Source: Thelonectria olida (Eukaryota; Ascomycota; Sordariomycetes; Hypocreales; Nectriaceae). Taken from it: 64,000 nucleotides of DNA. The notes under the pieces were generated by a model. That model searched no databases. It was not told the DNA's origin and saw nothing but the letters and a program-made list of their open reading frames with translations. Positions 19,263 to 35,164 of the stretch are shown here, one piece after another (position 1 is the first letter of the stretch; each line of letters starts with the position of its first letter). The stretch covers positions 1,860,001-1,924,000 of the forward strand of contig JAGPYM010000004.1 of the NCBI GenBank assembly GCA_020736575.1, in the 5' to 3' direction. The translations under genes were made by a program, and so were the position numbers.

Positions 19263-20730
19263 ATGTCGTCGTCGTTGGGTCGTGCCATTCGGCCTGCTTT
19301 GAGGGGAGGACGAGCTCTTCCGCAGCGTCTGGCTGCCACAAAGGCGGTTCCCCGGACACTCTCGAGAGCCTCCATGTAAGCAACCGCCAGCATCGCAATG
19401 AAGAGAATAAACCTCAATTGACCTCTTCGCAGCTCAAACACCACCATCCGTTCCCTCTCCACCACGCTCCCCCGCCGCAATGACCTCCCCATTGACATCA
19501 CCGAGATCCCGCCAACGCCCATCACCCACCTCTCCGAGGTCGAGACGGCCATGGCCGAGACCGTCTCCAAGTTTGCGACCGAAGTCATCCTCCCCCGCGC
19601 CCGCGACATGGACGAGGCCGAGTCCATGGACCCCGCCATTGTCGAGCAGCTTTTCGAGCAAGGGCTCATGAGCGTCGAGATCCCCGAGGAGTATGGCGGT
19701 GCTGGCATGAACTTCACCTCGGCCATCATCGGCATTGAGGAGCTCGCTCGCGCAGACCCCAGTGTCTCTGTCCTCGCCGACGTCCATAACACCCTCTGCA
19801 ACACCGCCATCATCAAGTACGGCTCCAAGGAGCTCAAGGAGAAGTGGCTCCCCCGTCTGGCCACGGACACCGTCGCCTCCTTCTGTCTCTCCGAGCCCGT
19901 GTCCGGCTCCGACGCCTTCGCCATGGCCACAAAGGCCACCGAGTCCGCCGACGGCTTCACCATCAACGGCGGCAAGATGTGGATCACAAACTCCATCGAG
20001 TCCAACCTCTTCATCGTCTTCGCCAACCTGGACCCCAGCAAGGGCTACAAGGGCATCACCGCCTTCATCGTCGAAAAGGGTACCCCTGGCTTCTCCATCG
20101 CCAAGAAGGAGAAGAAGCTCGGCATCCGCGCCAGCAGCACCTGCGTCATCAACCTCGACGACGTCAAGATCCCCAAGGAGAACCTCCTTGGCGAGCGCGG
20201 CCAGGGCTACAAGTACGCCATCTCCCTCCTCAACGAGGGTCGCATTGGTATTGCCGCTCAAATGACCGGCCTCGCCCTGGGTTCCTTTGAAAACGCCGTG
20301 CGCTACGTATTCAACGACCGCCGCCAGTTCGGCCAGTTGGTCGGTGAGTTCCAGGGCATGCAGCACCAGATCGCCCAGTCCTACACGGAAATCGCTGCCG
20401 CCCGTGCCCTCGTGTACAACGCTGCCCGCAAGAAGGAGGCCGGCGAGGACTTTGTCAAGGACGCCGCTATGGCCAAGCTGTACGCCTCCCAAGTCGCTGG
20501 CCGCGTGAGCGGCCTTGCTGTTGAGTGGATGGGAGGCATGGGTTTCGTGCGAGAGGGTCTCGCTGAGAAGTATTTCCGCGACAGCAAGATTGGTGCTATT
20601 TATGAGGGTACCAGCAATATCCAGTAAGTCGAGTCTTCTCTCCAGATGTCGCCAAGATAAAACGGCAGACTAACACTATGACAGGTTGAACACCATTGCC
20701 AAGTTGCTTCAAAAGGAATACACCCAATAG
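19263..20730 (+). CDS. Mitochondrial acyl-CoA dehydrogenase, short/branched-chain type
   Basis: Three exons (19263-19375, 19433-20623, 20685-20730) give 449 residues. The N-terminal 55 residues are basic and hydroxylated with no acids, fitting mitochondrial import. The acyl-CoA dehydrogenase fold follows: IPEEYGGAGMNF near residue 140, the FAD-binding signature FCLSEPVSGSDAFAM, WITNSIESNLFIVFA, the GIRASSTCVINLDDV block, and the C-terminal AVEWMGGMGFVREG. The expected catalytic base Glu lies in AIYEGTSNIQ near the end, as in the short-chain, short/branched-chain and medium-chain branch. Best match in type is ACADSB (2-methylbutyryl-CoA), but isobutyryl- or butyryl-CoA use is possible. Electrons would pass to ETF. 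A valine-pathway dehydrogenase (HIBADH) lies 40 kb away in the same window. The last exon is only 46 nt. Confidence 0.9.
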
Positions 20731-21546
20731 AGGACATGTAGGGTAAAACTAGAAAGGCCTTTTAAATAGGATTACAGAAAAAAACAAGGAAAACGAGAGA
20801 CGACTCAATAGCAAATCATCCGGGCTTACCATGTGCTTCAATATCTAAGACAGAAAAATAACGTCTAAACGCCAGCATTCCTCATGATGTAACCAGCAAA
20901 TGGTTAAGTCGCAGTTATCAAGTCACAACGACCACCCCCAGGCAATGACACATATTTTTGCTTCAATAGGCTTGTTTCCAACAACCTCATTATCTTATTC
21001 TAATAAGCAGACATTCGCTTCCCCCGTCTCTCATTCCGCCATTCAGGAACTCTACCAAAATGGCCCAGCACCGTCCATATTTTTCTCCAATGCTGCTTAA
21101 TAGACTCAAACAAAACACTGCTACAACCAAAACAATAAAGCGAATGGCAGAAGGGTGGCTCCGCGGAACCACCCAAAACAAACTTCGCTGTGTCAAATCT
21201 CACCAACCGCGGTGTCCAACCGTCTAACCGTCATCGTTCCTGGGTATCGATAGGCAAGACAATCCCCCACCGCGGTGCTATCATCGTCTCATAGAAATGG
21301 AAATCATGGGGAAGAAACCGCCCTAATCGCAACACCCTGCTGCCTCCGGCCCGTTCTCACAGTGCCCGCTCTCACAGTCTCAACGGGCTCGTCGTCAAAT
21401 TCAGGATCGGGTAACTTAGTTGGTCGAGACTTTTCGTCCCGATCGACAGGTTCTTGGGCTGGCCGCCTCATTTTGTCGTCCAAGGCATTTCCCTCCTCCT
21501 CAACCCCTTTGTTGAGATGTTCGCGTTCACACCTTACTTGGACCGC
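20731..21546. other. Convergent intergenic spacer
   Basis: About 800 bases between the 3' ends of the acyl-CoA dehydrogenase and PKC1. Small frames only; one 91-codon plus-strand frame at 21275-21550 overlaps the PKC1 end and has no domain. Probably long 3' untranslated regions. Confidence 0.5.
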
Positions 21547-25370
<3,824 letters not shown>

Positions 25371-28300
25371 GGCGGCAAAGAGAGCGCGATGCGTTCGCGC
25401 AGGACGACGGGAGGTAGAGGAATAGGATAAGGTCTAACAACGGAGGTTGGGATTTAAAAGATGGGACACGACGGAGGATGTCGCCTTGTTGGTTGACAGT
25501 CGGACGTCGGTCGGGTCGAGACGAGGTGAAAAGAGAGGGGTGAGAGGGGGAGGCCTGAGGCCTGGCGTCGTTTGGGAGGTCGCAACGGGAGGGGCACCGG
25601 CAGGACAAAGGTGCAGGTGCGAGGTGCGAGAAGACGACTTGCCGGAGTCGAGGCGGTTGAAAGGGTGGCGATGCCGGCAGGGAGTGTCGAGCTGGAGGAA
25701 GAAAGAAGGGAAGAGGTCAGAGGTGAGGTGCGGGTGGTGTGGTGGAAAGAAAGATGTCGTCAGTGATGGGGACACGATAGGATGGAGGCTGGGTCCCTCT
25801 TGTGGTCGCTGTTTGGGGCCTATTTGGGGGGTCAAGAAAGGCCAAAGGGACCTGGAGCCTTCAACTTGGGGAGGGGAAGCCTAGGTGGGCTGGCGGGAGA
25901 GTCCAGTCTGGACGGGCGATGGATGTTGGCGGGGTTTTCTCTTCTGTTGTGCATGCGGTAAAGGTGGCGGTAAGAATGGGAGCTACATGAGCTAAAGCTC
26001 TGGCCGTGACGATTTTAGCGGCACACGAGCTACAGCATAAATAATTGGTCTCAATACCTTTAAGAATAGGACCAGGACCATTGCCTGAGCTGAGGCGAGA
26101 GGAGGAGCCCAATGGCTCAGCCCAACACGACACGAATAGCGAGCGCGGGCGAGAGAAAGAAAAAAAAAAAAAAAAAGCTTGGACTTTCTTGTTGCCCCTC
26201 CTCAGGCTGGGCAGGGCAGGCTGGTTTCCAGCTTCAAATCTTCTGCATGTACCAGCACAGACTCGACTGCATCCATATTTACGGTTTGCTATCCTTGTAT
26301 GTGAGTGCTTTGTTGTTGACGGCTCATTAATCCAGATATGAAACATGAATGAGTAGTCTTCCTCTCCGGATAATTAACGTTTCCCCTCTATCCGGAAGGA
26401 ATCATCCTTCTCCATCCAAAGATAAGATAACTGCCTAACCACAAAGCTTTGTCTTGCTGCTACTACAACCGAAGGACTAAAAGATATTCAACATCAAGAA
26501 AATACTGGTATTTTGAGGCCAGCTTTTATTCAGCCTTCATCAGCTAGGTACCTCCTCCACACAGTCATGCAGGCCCGGATGTACGCCCACGTGCAGCTGG
26601 GGTATGTGCTCCCTTTGTTGTTGGGTAGCTCACATGAGATTGGATCCATGTCTCGGCCGTGTTTGTGTCGTCTATTGTCTCAAGTTCACATTCGCCGAGC
26701 AACCTCTTGACACTTCGAGTACAGTACGTGTGCTGTAATCATCCAACTACCACCCGTCCCTCCGGTTGGACGGTATCTGACCGGGTGACAACAACTGTAA
26801 GATAGGGGTGTCCTGATCATCTCCCGTTGGTCCTGAAATGCTGTGTAGCTGAGGGAGCTGGACGGAGCTGATGCTATCAGATGCTGCCGCCCTTTGCGGA
26901 CATCACGTTCATTGCTTATGATTTGTCGAGCCTCTCCCGCGGGACCACACCAGGTTGTAGAACAACTTGAAGCCAAGGTTAGGACAGGGGACGGTAATCA
27001 CCAAACAAAAAAGGACCGTTTAACATCTAGGCACCAGGTGCAAGGCACATGTAGTCGAGGTGACAATTGCTGATGGTGGCAACCGCTGGTGTGGAATCAT
27101 CCGCAGGTGTCGCGCATCTCCCTCAAACACATATCACACAGCCGACTAAATCAAGGGGAGTCTATGCAATGCTCCTCTGTTTGAATGGGATCGAATGGTG
27201 TTCGTTCTGTTTTTCATCCCGTCTCTTCGCCTCCGAACTAAACCAACCACCTGTTTCTTAACATCGGTACTTCTTAGGATGGCAGAAGGCCTGGATTTGC
27301 CTACAAGAAGACTGCAAGCCAACAACGAGAGAAAGCCCTACGGTGGCCTAGAAACTGCGAGAAACATGCCCAGTGATTCCACATCGAAGACGCCACAGGC
27401 CTTTTTCAAAAGTGCCATGTTGCCCTACTATAGATGTTCAGCCTCTTATTCGTAATCCAGGCGCAGCGTGGTCGAGGGCTGAAGTTGTGCCCTAGAGTGA
27501 AGAGTCCTGGATGTAGGACTTTTTGGCCGTCTCTGCGCAACCCATGCTCCCGTGCCGTGCCACTTTCAATGAAACGAGCGGCACATGCACGTCTCCGTGC
27601 TACAATTAATTGGACTCGATAGCCAAGCAAACCCTGAAAGGCTTTGTCACCGCCTGATAATTAACAAACAAAACACAATAATAAATACGTACGTGTTGGT
27701 GTTTCTGGTCGTCGGCATTCGAACCCCCTCCATCACAGCCCCATGCAACCTGCTCCGCACTGTCACCCAACTCCACCGCCACATTCATCCCCATGTCTGC
27801 CGTCCCTCCTTCAAACAGAGCTCGAGATGATGAGTTCAGTTACGTGATCCTGAGCGATGGACAAAAAAAAAAAGAAAACCCCCCCAACTAACGATACTAA
27901 ATTCTCTCACCTTCCTCCATCAATTTCTTATCTTATCTCTTCATTGTTCGCGGGTAACCCGGTCACTTGCAAAAAGTCGCTGACTGCCGAACAAGATCAA
28001 CACCACAAAACGACGCCAGGTCAGACCGCTCCTCCGGCGGCTCCAGCTGACCCCGGTCCTCAAACCCGACAACAGCATGAGCGTGACAGAACATCTTTTC
28101 TTGCGTGCTACCCACTTGGAACGGCGTCGAACCACTCCGTCTTACCCTTGGCGGGCAAAAGAACTGTACCACAAAAAGGCGCCGCCATCATCATTCCCTT
28201 TGCTGCCCTCCAGCAAGAAGCTTCGCATTCCTTCGTGACAGTCCTACGTTACCTACTGCTTTCTTAGCTTCTCAGCCCTACCGGTCCAGCCCATGACCGA

Positions 28301-28591
28301 GAGTCTCGGCGGTCATGCATTGAGCTACATCCCGATTGGTTGCTCTTCATGACGAAATCGCCGGTGTCCGTAGTGGGGGGACCCCGGGATGCCACTTGAG
28401 AGCCGCCTTTGGACATGGCGGGGAGCTTCATCTTATCGAGGACCGAGTCATGAAATCTGTCGCCGAGTCTATCAAGATCTCTTCTGAGTCTATCTGTATC
28501 TTCTACAAAGTGGCATGCTGGGTAGTATACAATGGCGGTAAATAGTACAGTTTATACTCGAGTGTCGGGCACTATATCGAAGCCCTTCCGC
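25371..28591. other. 3.2-kb region between PKC1 start and SHE9 end
   Basis: No supported gene. The first 450 bases upstream of PKC1 are rich in purines on the plus strand (pyrimidines on the PKC1 coding strand), which suits a long leader. A 17-base poly-A run ends at 26176. A double GATA motif GATAAGATAA is at 26421-26430, and another A-run lies near 27860. Frames up to about 160 codons on both strands have no domains. PKC1 may have a long leader and distal regulatory sites. Confidence 0.45.
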
Positions 28592-30070
28592 TCAAGACCT
28601 CCGCACAAAGAGCAAAGCAATGCTCCCTGTCAATGCTGCTCCGGCCAAGGCACCCTGAAGCGCAAGCAACGAAGCGTCCCTCATCCGCAGGTCTATCCGT
28701 CGCTCGCTGTAGAGATCTGCCGCCAAGGCTCCCCACTTGTGATGATCTATTCCCACCTCTTTGACCTTCTGCGTAACTTTCTGCATGACTTTCTGCATGA
28801 CTTCCTGCTGCCATGACGCCCCTGAACTTTCATGCACTTCCACTGGTGTCTCTGCAGCTATCTCCGCGAGCGGTTCTACCGCAAGCTCGGTGACTACAGG
28901 AGAAACGCCAAGTTTAGCGGTCTCCTCTATCGCTTGGGCTTGGGCTTCCTCCACAACCTTAACAGCTTCTGTCATAGGCTCCATCGCAGCGGTCTGGCCC
29001 CTCTTCTTGAGGGCTAGCTTAACTTCTTCGAGTTGATTGCGAACCTCCTCGAGAACTGCCTTCTCTTCTGCAACCACTCCCCTCACCAATCTCCTTCGTT
29101 TCCAGGGCTCGGCCACAAACTGCAGGATAACGAATAAAAGGAAGTTCATACCCATCAAGCCCCACGTGCCCCAAGTACTAGCCCTTCTGATTCGATCACT
29201 CCAGATTTGCTCCTCATGATATCGCTTCAAGATTCCTGCATTCAGTTGTTGGTTGAGGCTCTGCTCGTCGGCTTCAGCCTCGGTCAAAGCCTCCTGCGAG
29301 GACACCACTTCACTCTCAAGTATATGGTCCACTCGATATAAATCAGTGAATCGTTCAAGGTCGAGGGGTGACCAAGAATCTTTGCGGGCTAGGAGTGTCG
29401 TGACTTCACGTTGGGTGGTTGCTCGTTTCGTGTTGGACGTCTTGTAAGCTTGGCGGGCGGTGCGGACGCGCTCATGGGCATCTGCCAGAAGTTCCTCGAG
29501 CTTGGCATTTTGGCGCTTGATGTGCTCAATACTGCTGTATCCAGTGACATCGTTTAGGGTCTGCGTGGCGTGCAGGGCGCGGGTTTGGAATTTATCCATG
29601 ATCTCGCTGAACTTTTGCGTCAGTTGGGTACGACGGCTCTCTGCCCATGATGGGAGGTCGCGAGGCGATTGTTTGTCCTCGAGAATGATGTTTCTAGACT
29701 TAGGCAAGTCCGGGCCCGATTGATCGGCCTTTGCGCCGTCTGGTTGTATCTGTTGAGACTTGACATCTGTGGTGTTGATAGGTTCGGCTCGAGGTTGATC
29801 GATCGATTCGGGTTCGTTCCCGGCCTCTGCGCCTTTATCCCCTTTCGAGCCAGCCGTCGAATCGGGGTGTCTCGGTGGTATTTGCGTCGAGTAAGACCGT
29901 CCTGGAGTCTCAATGGCCCGTATGCTGCACCGCAAACATATTGCCGAGCTCTGCGTGCCAGGTCGTTTCGGTCCGAAGGCTGCCGTCTTGCCTTGCCACG
30001 CAGCCCGATCGAGTCCCAGCCGAGCATGGCCCCAGACGAGCCGAGTCACCGGGCGAGCAAACGGCTGCAT
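28592..30070 (-). CDS. SHE9: SHE9/MDM33 mitochondrial inner-membrane protein
   Basis: Intronless gene for 492 residues. The N-terminal 65 residues are Arg-rich and lack acids, ending near GRSYSTQ, consistent with a cleaved mitochondrial presequence. A low-complexity acidic stretch follows to about 130. The She9 core begins at LPSWAESRRTQLTQKFSEIMDKFQTRA and contains the conserved NDVTGYSSIEHIKRQN and ARKDSWSPLDLERFTDLYR blocks within coiled coil. One membrane helix lies at about 310-327 (WGLMGMNFLLFVILQFVAEP) and a second near the C terminus (about 465-487). Yeast Mdm33 sits in the inner membrane facing the matrix and affects inner-membrane fission and mitochondrial shape. Near residue 430 the protein has an unusual short repeat QKVMQKVTQKV. 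It is head-to-head with the PYP1-like gene. Confidence 0.9.
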   Translation of the reverse strand: MQPFARPVTRLVWGHARLGLDRAAWQGKTAAFGPKRPGTQSSAICLRCSIRAIETPGRSYSTQIPPRHPDSTAGSKGDKGAEAGNEPESIDQPRAEPINTTDVKSQQIQPDGAKADQSGPDLPKSRNIILEDKQSPRDLPSWAESRRTQLTQKFSEIMDKFQTRALHATQTLNDVTGYSSIEHIKRQNAKLEELLADAHERVRTARQAYKTSNTKRATTQREVTTLLARKDSWSPLDLERFTDLYRVDHILESEVVSSQEALTEAEADEQSLNQQLNAGILKRYHEEQIWSDRIRRASTWGTWGLMGMNFLLFVILQFVAEPWKRRRLVRGVVAEEKAVLEEVRNQLEEVKLALKKRGQTAAMEPMTEAVKVVEEAQAQAIEETAKLGVSPVVTELAVEPLAEIAAETPVEVHESSGASWQQEVMQKVMQKVTQKVKEVGIDHHKWGALAADLYSERRIDLRMRDASLLALQGALAGAALTGSIALLFVRRS

Positions 30071-30841
30071 TGCTGAAACCGAATGGCGGGCGCGGGCGAT
30101 GTTTTAAGCCTCCAGGCTGATTCGCGGTTATTTCGAAGCTTGAAGTCGAAGGTTGAGGTGATATGGTCCGAGCCCGGGTAACGGCCGTTGTCGGGAATGG
30201 CCAGGGTCCCGACAGCTTTTCTGCCGCGGGACTTGGCCGTTTTCGGGACGGCAGTCTGAGCTCTGGGTCACCGCCTTTGCACTCGGGTGGGTGCCCCTGG
30301 GCGTGCGGCGGCTGTTTAGGAGACCCTGTCCGCTGAGCTTATGGCCGGTTACAGGGGGGCCCCTCTATGGCGGGGCAGTTTTGCCTGCTGTGGTGCCTGT
30401 GGTGGTGTGGAGGGGTTCACAGCCCGTCCAATCCAAGATCCCAACTTGTCACTCCAATGACGACAGTAAAAAGGGTCCTAACACAACAGGAACCAAGCCA
30501 AGCCCCGATCAAAAGATTATGCGTTGTTTTTGTTGCTAATGCGACGATTCAGTAAACACCATGGCGCCTATCAATTGATGTCTCCTAAGCCATTAGCTGC
30601 TGTAGTGTGCTTTTTGGTCGGTGTTGCTGTTTCTGCGAAGTCCGGCCATATCTGAATCGTTATCAAAAAGTTACCCCCTCCCCCACCTTCCTGTTCCTGT
30701 CGCTCTTCCGTCTTCCTTCAACACTTTTTCTTTTAAACACCTGCGTGTACTCTGACCGGCTTCGCTCGTTCACTTGACATAATTACACTCGAAGATCCTT
30801 CAAAAGATTCTACAAAGAAGTCCCAACACAACACTATCATC
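30071..30841. promoter_or_regulatory. Divergent promoter of SHE9 and the PYP1-like gene
   Basis: About 770 bases between two head-to-head genes. The side near the phosphatase is CT-rich (about 30675-30740). No gene or RNA was recognised. Confidence 0.45.
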
Positions 30842-31714
30842 ATGGGTTCTGTTCCGACCTCAGACACTCCCGCGCTCAAGACCAACCCGCGCTTCATCTT
30901 CTTTACCGACTTCGACGGCACCGTCACCACCGCCGACTCCAATGACTTCATGACCGATAACCTGGGCTTCGGCCGCGAGCGTCGTGTCCACCTCAATAAG
31001 GAGGTTCTTTACAACGGCATGCACTTCCGTGACTCCTTTGTCGAGATGCTCGACTCCGTCACCACGCCCTTCAACGAGTGCCTCGACATCCTTCTCAAGA
31101 ACATCAAGCTAGATCCTGGCTTCAAAGAGTTTTACGATTGGGCTCAGCTGAACAACGTCCCCATTGTGATTTTGAGCGGTGGCATGGAACCAGTCATTCG
31201 TGCCTTGCTGGATACTCTGCTCGGACCTGGTTGGGATATCCAAATTGTGAGCAACAACGTTGCTGCGCGTGAAGGAAAGGACATCAACGAGAAGGGCGGC
31301 TGGAAGATCACATTCCACGACGATAGGTGAGAATCTCGCTACTCTCTTTTTCCCATGCCATCTAGGAATGGAGCTAACCGTCCACAGCATCCACGGCCAC
31401 GACAAGTCCATTGAGATTCGCAAGTATTCATCCCTCCCCAACCGACCCACCATGTTCTACGCTGGCGATGGTGTCTCCGATCTCTCTGCCGCCAAAGAAA
31501 CCGACCTCCTCTTCGCAAAGGCCGATAAAGGTGACTCTATCCACTCTCGCTTTGGATCATGTTACTAACGCGAAATAAAGATCTCGTCACCTGGTGTGAG
31601 AACGAAAACGTCCCATTTGTCACTTTCCGCGACTGGTCGAGCATTCTTCAGACCTGCAAGGATATTGACGCTGGTACTCTTTCCGTCAAGGATGCCGCCC
31701 GGGGTCGTCTTTAA
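30842..31714 (+). CDS. PYP1: HAD-superfamily phosphatase, PYP1-like
   Basis: Three exons (30842-31326, 31388-31530, 31581-31714) give 253 residues. HAD motif I is FFTDFDGTVT with the nucleophile at Asp23 and acid/base at Asp25. Motif II is the Ser in VILSGGMEP near residue 117, and motif III/IV is AGDGVSDLSAAK near residue 190. The conserved stretch DSNDFMTDNLGFG after motif I and DLLFAKADKDLVTWCENENVPF across the last intron match yeast YNL010W/Pyp1 closely. Yeast Pyp1 dephosphorylates polyol phosphates such as sorbitol 6-phosphate and related compounds; the family is often labelled phosphoserine phosphatase-like. The enzyme is predicted cytosolic, with no targeting signal. Substrate assignment is by homology only. 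Convergent with the MFS transporter. Confidence 0.88.
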
Positions 31715-32081
31715 TTTCTCACATTTTGCAATGGCTATTTAGTACAGGAAATGAACTTGTCAATGATCTTAATAAACAGGATATAGGAACTTGGATAGTA
31801 TCATCCTCAGCGACTGAAAAACTCACGATATTAGATGATAGACAACATAAGTCTAGTTACGGATTATTGAACCAGACTAGATGATAGAGAAATCTTAATT
31901 TACCAAACAACAACACTTCCGTGAAGTCTAATTTCCAATACGTTTTCCCTTGGGTGTGTTCCTTTTAATCCTCTCTCATTTTCATGACTTTCCCAAACCA
32001 TTTCAAACTTCCCTAGCTAGGCCTCCTCATTACTTCTGCCCGTCCCGGTATCTTCAAGTTCCGTTTGCCTTTAACCCCTTC
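31715..32081. other. Convergent intergenic spacer
   Basis: About 370 bases between the phosphatase and transporter 3' ends. No gene seen. Confidence 0.5.
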
Positions 32082-33621
32082 TTACTCTGTCCTCTTCTGC
32101 TCAGCAGGAATGCAATACCAGCACCCAAGCATACACACGAACAGGAAAATCACAATCGGGTGAAGCACCCACGTCCCAACCGCCTGCGCAAGCAATCCCG
32201 TAACAAACGGCGCGACCGCACCGCCCATGCTCCCGCAAGCGCTGATCGTCGCGATGCCGCTCAGGGCTTCCTGGCGCGTCATGCAGCGCATGAAGACGGC
32301 CGTCGCGCAGGGGTAGATGGGACCCAGGAGCAAGCCGACGAACGACACGGCCACGGCCTCGCCGATGATGTTGGGCACCCACCACACCAGGACCTGGAAG
32401 ACCAGCGCGCCAAGGGTCAGGCCGTAGACGAACTTCTTCTCGCCGATGCGCTGCGCGGGGCCCGAGAGGAGGAACCGGCCCAGCGTGATGCCGGCCCAGA
32501 AGCCGGAGGAGACGTAGCCGACGCGGGCGGGGTCGCCGTCGCGGGTGTTGATGAGGAAGGAGATGACCCAGCCGGAGATGGACACCTCGGCGCCCTGGTA
32601 GGCAAAGATGAAGATGGCGCCGAGGAGGACGACGCGGAGCTGTATGACGCCAACCATGGAATTCAGGATCGATCCGGTGGGAGTGCTCTCTCGGGCCCGA
32701 GCCGTCGGCGACATTTCCTTTTCGTACCCCCAGAACGACCACATGCCGAGAACGACAGTGCATGCGGCAGTGCCAAGGGTGAGGAGGTAGTATCGTGTCC
32801 AGATGGCTCCAGCAGAAGTCACGATTGCAGTGGCAATCAGAGGACCGATGGTGCCTCCCAGGCCGTACGTGCCGTGCAGAAGGCCAAGCATGAGAGTTCC
32901 ATTCTTCATTCCGCCGCAGAAGAGGTTGCCGATGGCGACGTTGACGCCTATACTGAAGCCAACAAAGAAGAAAGCGCAAACAATGACGGGGAAAGGAGCG
33001 CCGGCGCAATGGGCGATGTAAGCCAAAGTCAACATCCCCTGTGCCAATCCTAAGAGCTTGGCTCGCCCGATCTTGGCTCGTAGGGGGTCAAGGGCAACGG
33101 CAGACACGAGGAAGCCAATGGCTTGGCCAACGAAGATGAGAGAGACGACTGCGTAGCCAATATCATAGTATCTAAGCATCGGTTAGAAAAATGTCGCCAA
33201 GTGCGTCTCTAGGGATGGCTCACTTTTCCATGTACGGGATCAAAGCACCAGCGGCACTGTCGCTGAGGGCATTCCCCATGCTCATAAGAAAAGCAGACAA
33301 GAGCCTGAAGCGGTTCATGTAAGGTTCCCATACAGTAGGAACCACCTCAACAGGCGCAGCCGGACTGGACGGCCTGCTCATCTCAATATCTATTTCCTCT
33401 CTGGGGGTTGCAGTTCCTGACGGTGGAGGCGAAAAGCTGGAGATGCGATGATAGTCAAAAGACTCTCTCTGAGGAGCACCAGGATAAGTCCTAGGAATAG
33501 CCCGGGCGGGCGCCGTCAATGGACGGTAAAGTTCTTCTGAAGGGGATTCAGGCATCGAAGCCTGTTGAACCTGGACGAAGCCTCGAAGCATTGAGGCGTC
33601 CATTGCGACGGTTCTCGACAA
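32082..33621 (-). CDS. Major facilitator superfamily transporter
   Basis: Two exons (33621-33224 and 33171-32082) give 495 residues. The first 105 residues are a Pro/Ser-rich cytosolic tail. About 11-12 hydrophobic helices follow, starting at RLLSAFLMSMGNALSDSAAGALIP. The first-half loop motif appears as DPLRAKIGRAK, and the centre has a charged cytosolic loop (YEKEMSPTARARE). The second half includes GYVSSGFWAGITLGRFLL, typical of the fungal Bsc6-like and fucose-permease-like branch. Substrate unknown; such proteins are often labelled hypothetical MFS permeases. The first helix is split by the intron region, and an alternative start at Met7 is possible. The high GC of the second exon leaves a long shadow frame on the plus strand. 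Confidence 0.85.
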
Positions 33622-34674
33622 TTTCTTGACAATTATTTCACAACTAAGTTTACAAGAAAAAGGCTATCCCAAGGACTCATTGACGAGTGTTAATGGGAGG
33701 AGAAAATGAACAGCGAGAGGTCGATAAGTAGTCCAAAGCACACCGAGAGCGGCGACAGTCGAGTATCGTGAGTCCTTCGGACGGCCATTTTCCGAGTCAG
33801 CTGGACCATGGAACATTTCCCAACCCCGCAACGGTATGTCTCCATATGGTTGGATCTCATCTGATGGGATCATGGAATAGCTAGCTTCGCGACAGCTCCT
33901 GTAGGTTTGGAAGAAAAGAAGCAACAAGAGTCCACAAAATTGGGGAAAGATGTGATGGAATTATGGGTCGAGAACACCCACATGGCCCAATTTAACCGGT
34001 CGATATGGGTTTCACGATGTTATTCTCGTGGATGGCAGACAGGGCGGAATCCTTATCACACCCATTCCCCTGTCAGGACTGAACAGACTAGACAATCTTG
34101 CAGGATGCCTAGCCATTCGTGATGCAAGATGAAAACTCATGATTGCAGCTGACGTGCTGACAAAACCACACAGTTCTGTGGCGTTCGCCATTGTGAGTAG
34201 AGAGTGACAAAGAGAAAAGGTAAGGCTGGTTGCGAACTCGGCCGAGGAGCCTCAATTGAACGGGGTTCCCACGGTGGGAGGGTCCGAGTCGGCCAGCTTC
34301 CTTGTCACCCAGATGGTGTTTTGCTGCTAATCACAGACATTGAATGCAACGGAAACAGAGCCGAGAGTGGCCCCAGTTCATCTCAATCTTCGCGTGTGTA
34401 GTGTCGTTGACCTTGTTGGCAATCGTATAAGTCCAAGGTGAAGGGGTTCGGTCAGTCGGTCAACCCAAATACAGCAAGTCCGCAACTCGAGCTGTGTCCA
34501 CTTCTATTGCCCGCTCGGGGATATGCCGAAACTGCGAAGGCCGATTGGCTGAGATTCGGTTGTCGAGGTACCCCTCTGTCGCTTTACTTCAACCCCACGG
34601 CGTATCGAAAAAATTGCCAATCGTGACCGCTGCGACTGAACTTAGACCGCTCGCCTTGATTGCCATATTCGAAA
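33622..34674. promoter_or_regulatory. Divergent region between transporter and EIF1AD homologue
   Basis: About 1 kb between two head-to-head genes. Only short frames; no recognisable RNA or repeat. Holds the two promoters. Confidence 0.4.
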
Positions 34675-35141
34675 ATGGGGAGGCCGAAGCGAAATGTCCT
34701 GGCTGCAGCTGAGGAGGCCATGACGCCCCCAGATGCGCTCGAGCCGAACCAGTCCCTTGTTCGTGTGGTGAAGCCCGAGGGCAACAATCTCTTTACTTGC
34801 GAGCTTCCAAATACGAAGCCAATTGTGCTCGAGCTTGCACAACGCTTCCGCAACACCATCTGGATCAAGCGTGGCGGCTTCGTGTTGGCGGACAGGTATG
34901 AGGATGCCAAACACGACAGCAGAGCCATGGGCGAGATTGTAAATGTCGTGCGCGACGAGAAGATCTGGCGAAAGCAATCCTACTGGTAAGAATCTTGAGC
35001 ACTCGACATGTGCGTGATCATACGGCTGACACAATCCTCAGGCCCAAGGAATTTTCCAAGCACGCATACGACCTAAGCGACTCCGAAGACGACTCGAACG
35101 TTGGAAAGATGCCCCCGAGCGATTCTGAAGATGACGAATGA
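34675..35141 (+). CDS. EIF1AD: eIF1A-like OB-fold protein (EIF1AD family)
   Basis: Two exons (34675-34985 and 35042-35141) give 136 residues. The protein has the S1-like OB fold of the EIF1AD group: LVRVVKPEGNNLFTCELPN near residue 28, the strand-rich centre, NTIWIKRGGFVLADRYED near 63, and then KIWRKQSYWPKEFSKHAYD across the intron. It ends with an acidic SDSEDD tail repeated twice, as in animal EIF1AD. It is much shorter than, and distinct from, translation factor eIF1A. In animals the family has been linked to the 40S subunit and nuclear localisation; the fungal role is not established to my knowledge. The frame is open five codons further upstream, but MGRPKRNVL matches the basic family start. 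Its stop lies only 23 bases from the ALG3 stop on the other strand. Confidence 0.85.
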
Positions 35142-35164
35142 ATTTATCGTGGCTCTATATACCC

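Noticed and set aside
19434..20492. 352-codon frame antisense to the acyl-CoA dehydrogenase
   Set aside because: It is the mirror of a GC-biased coding exon; it has low-complexity Gly/Leu/Asp composition and no domain.
27700..27795. B-box-like GGTTCGAATGC on the minus strand
   Set aside because: No T-stem or acceptor stem pairing around it, so it is not a tRNA gene.
31950..33053. 367-codon plus-strand frame over the MFS gene
   Set aside because: Shadow of the transporter's GC-rich codons; composition is Ala/Asp/Glu/His-rich without any family match.
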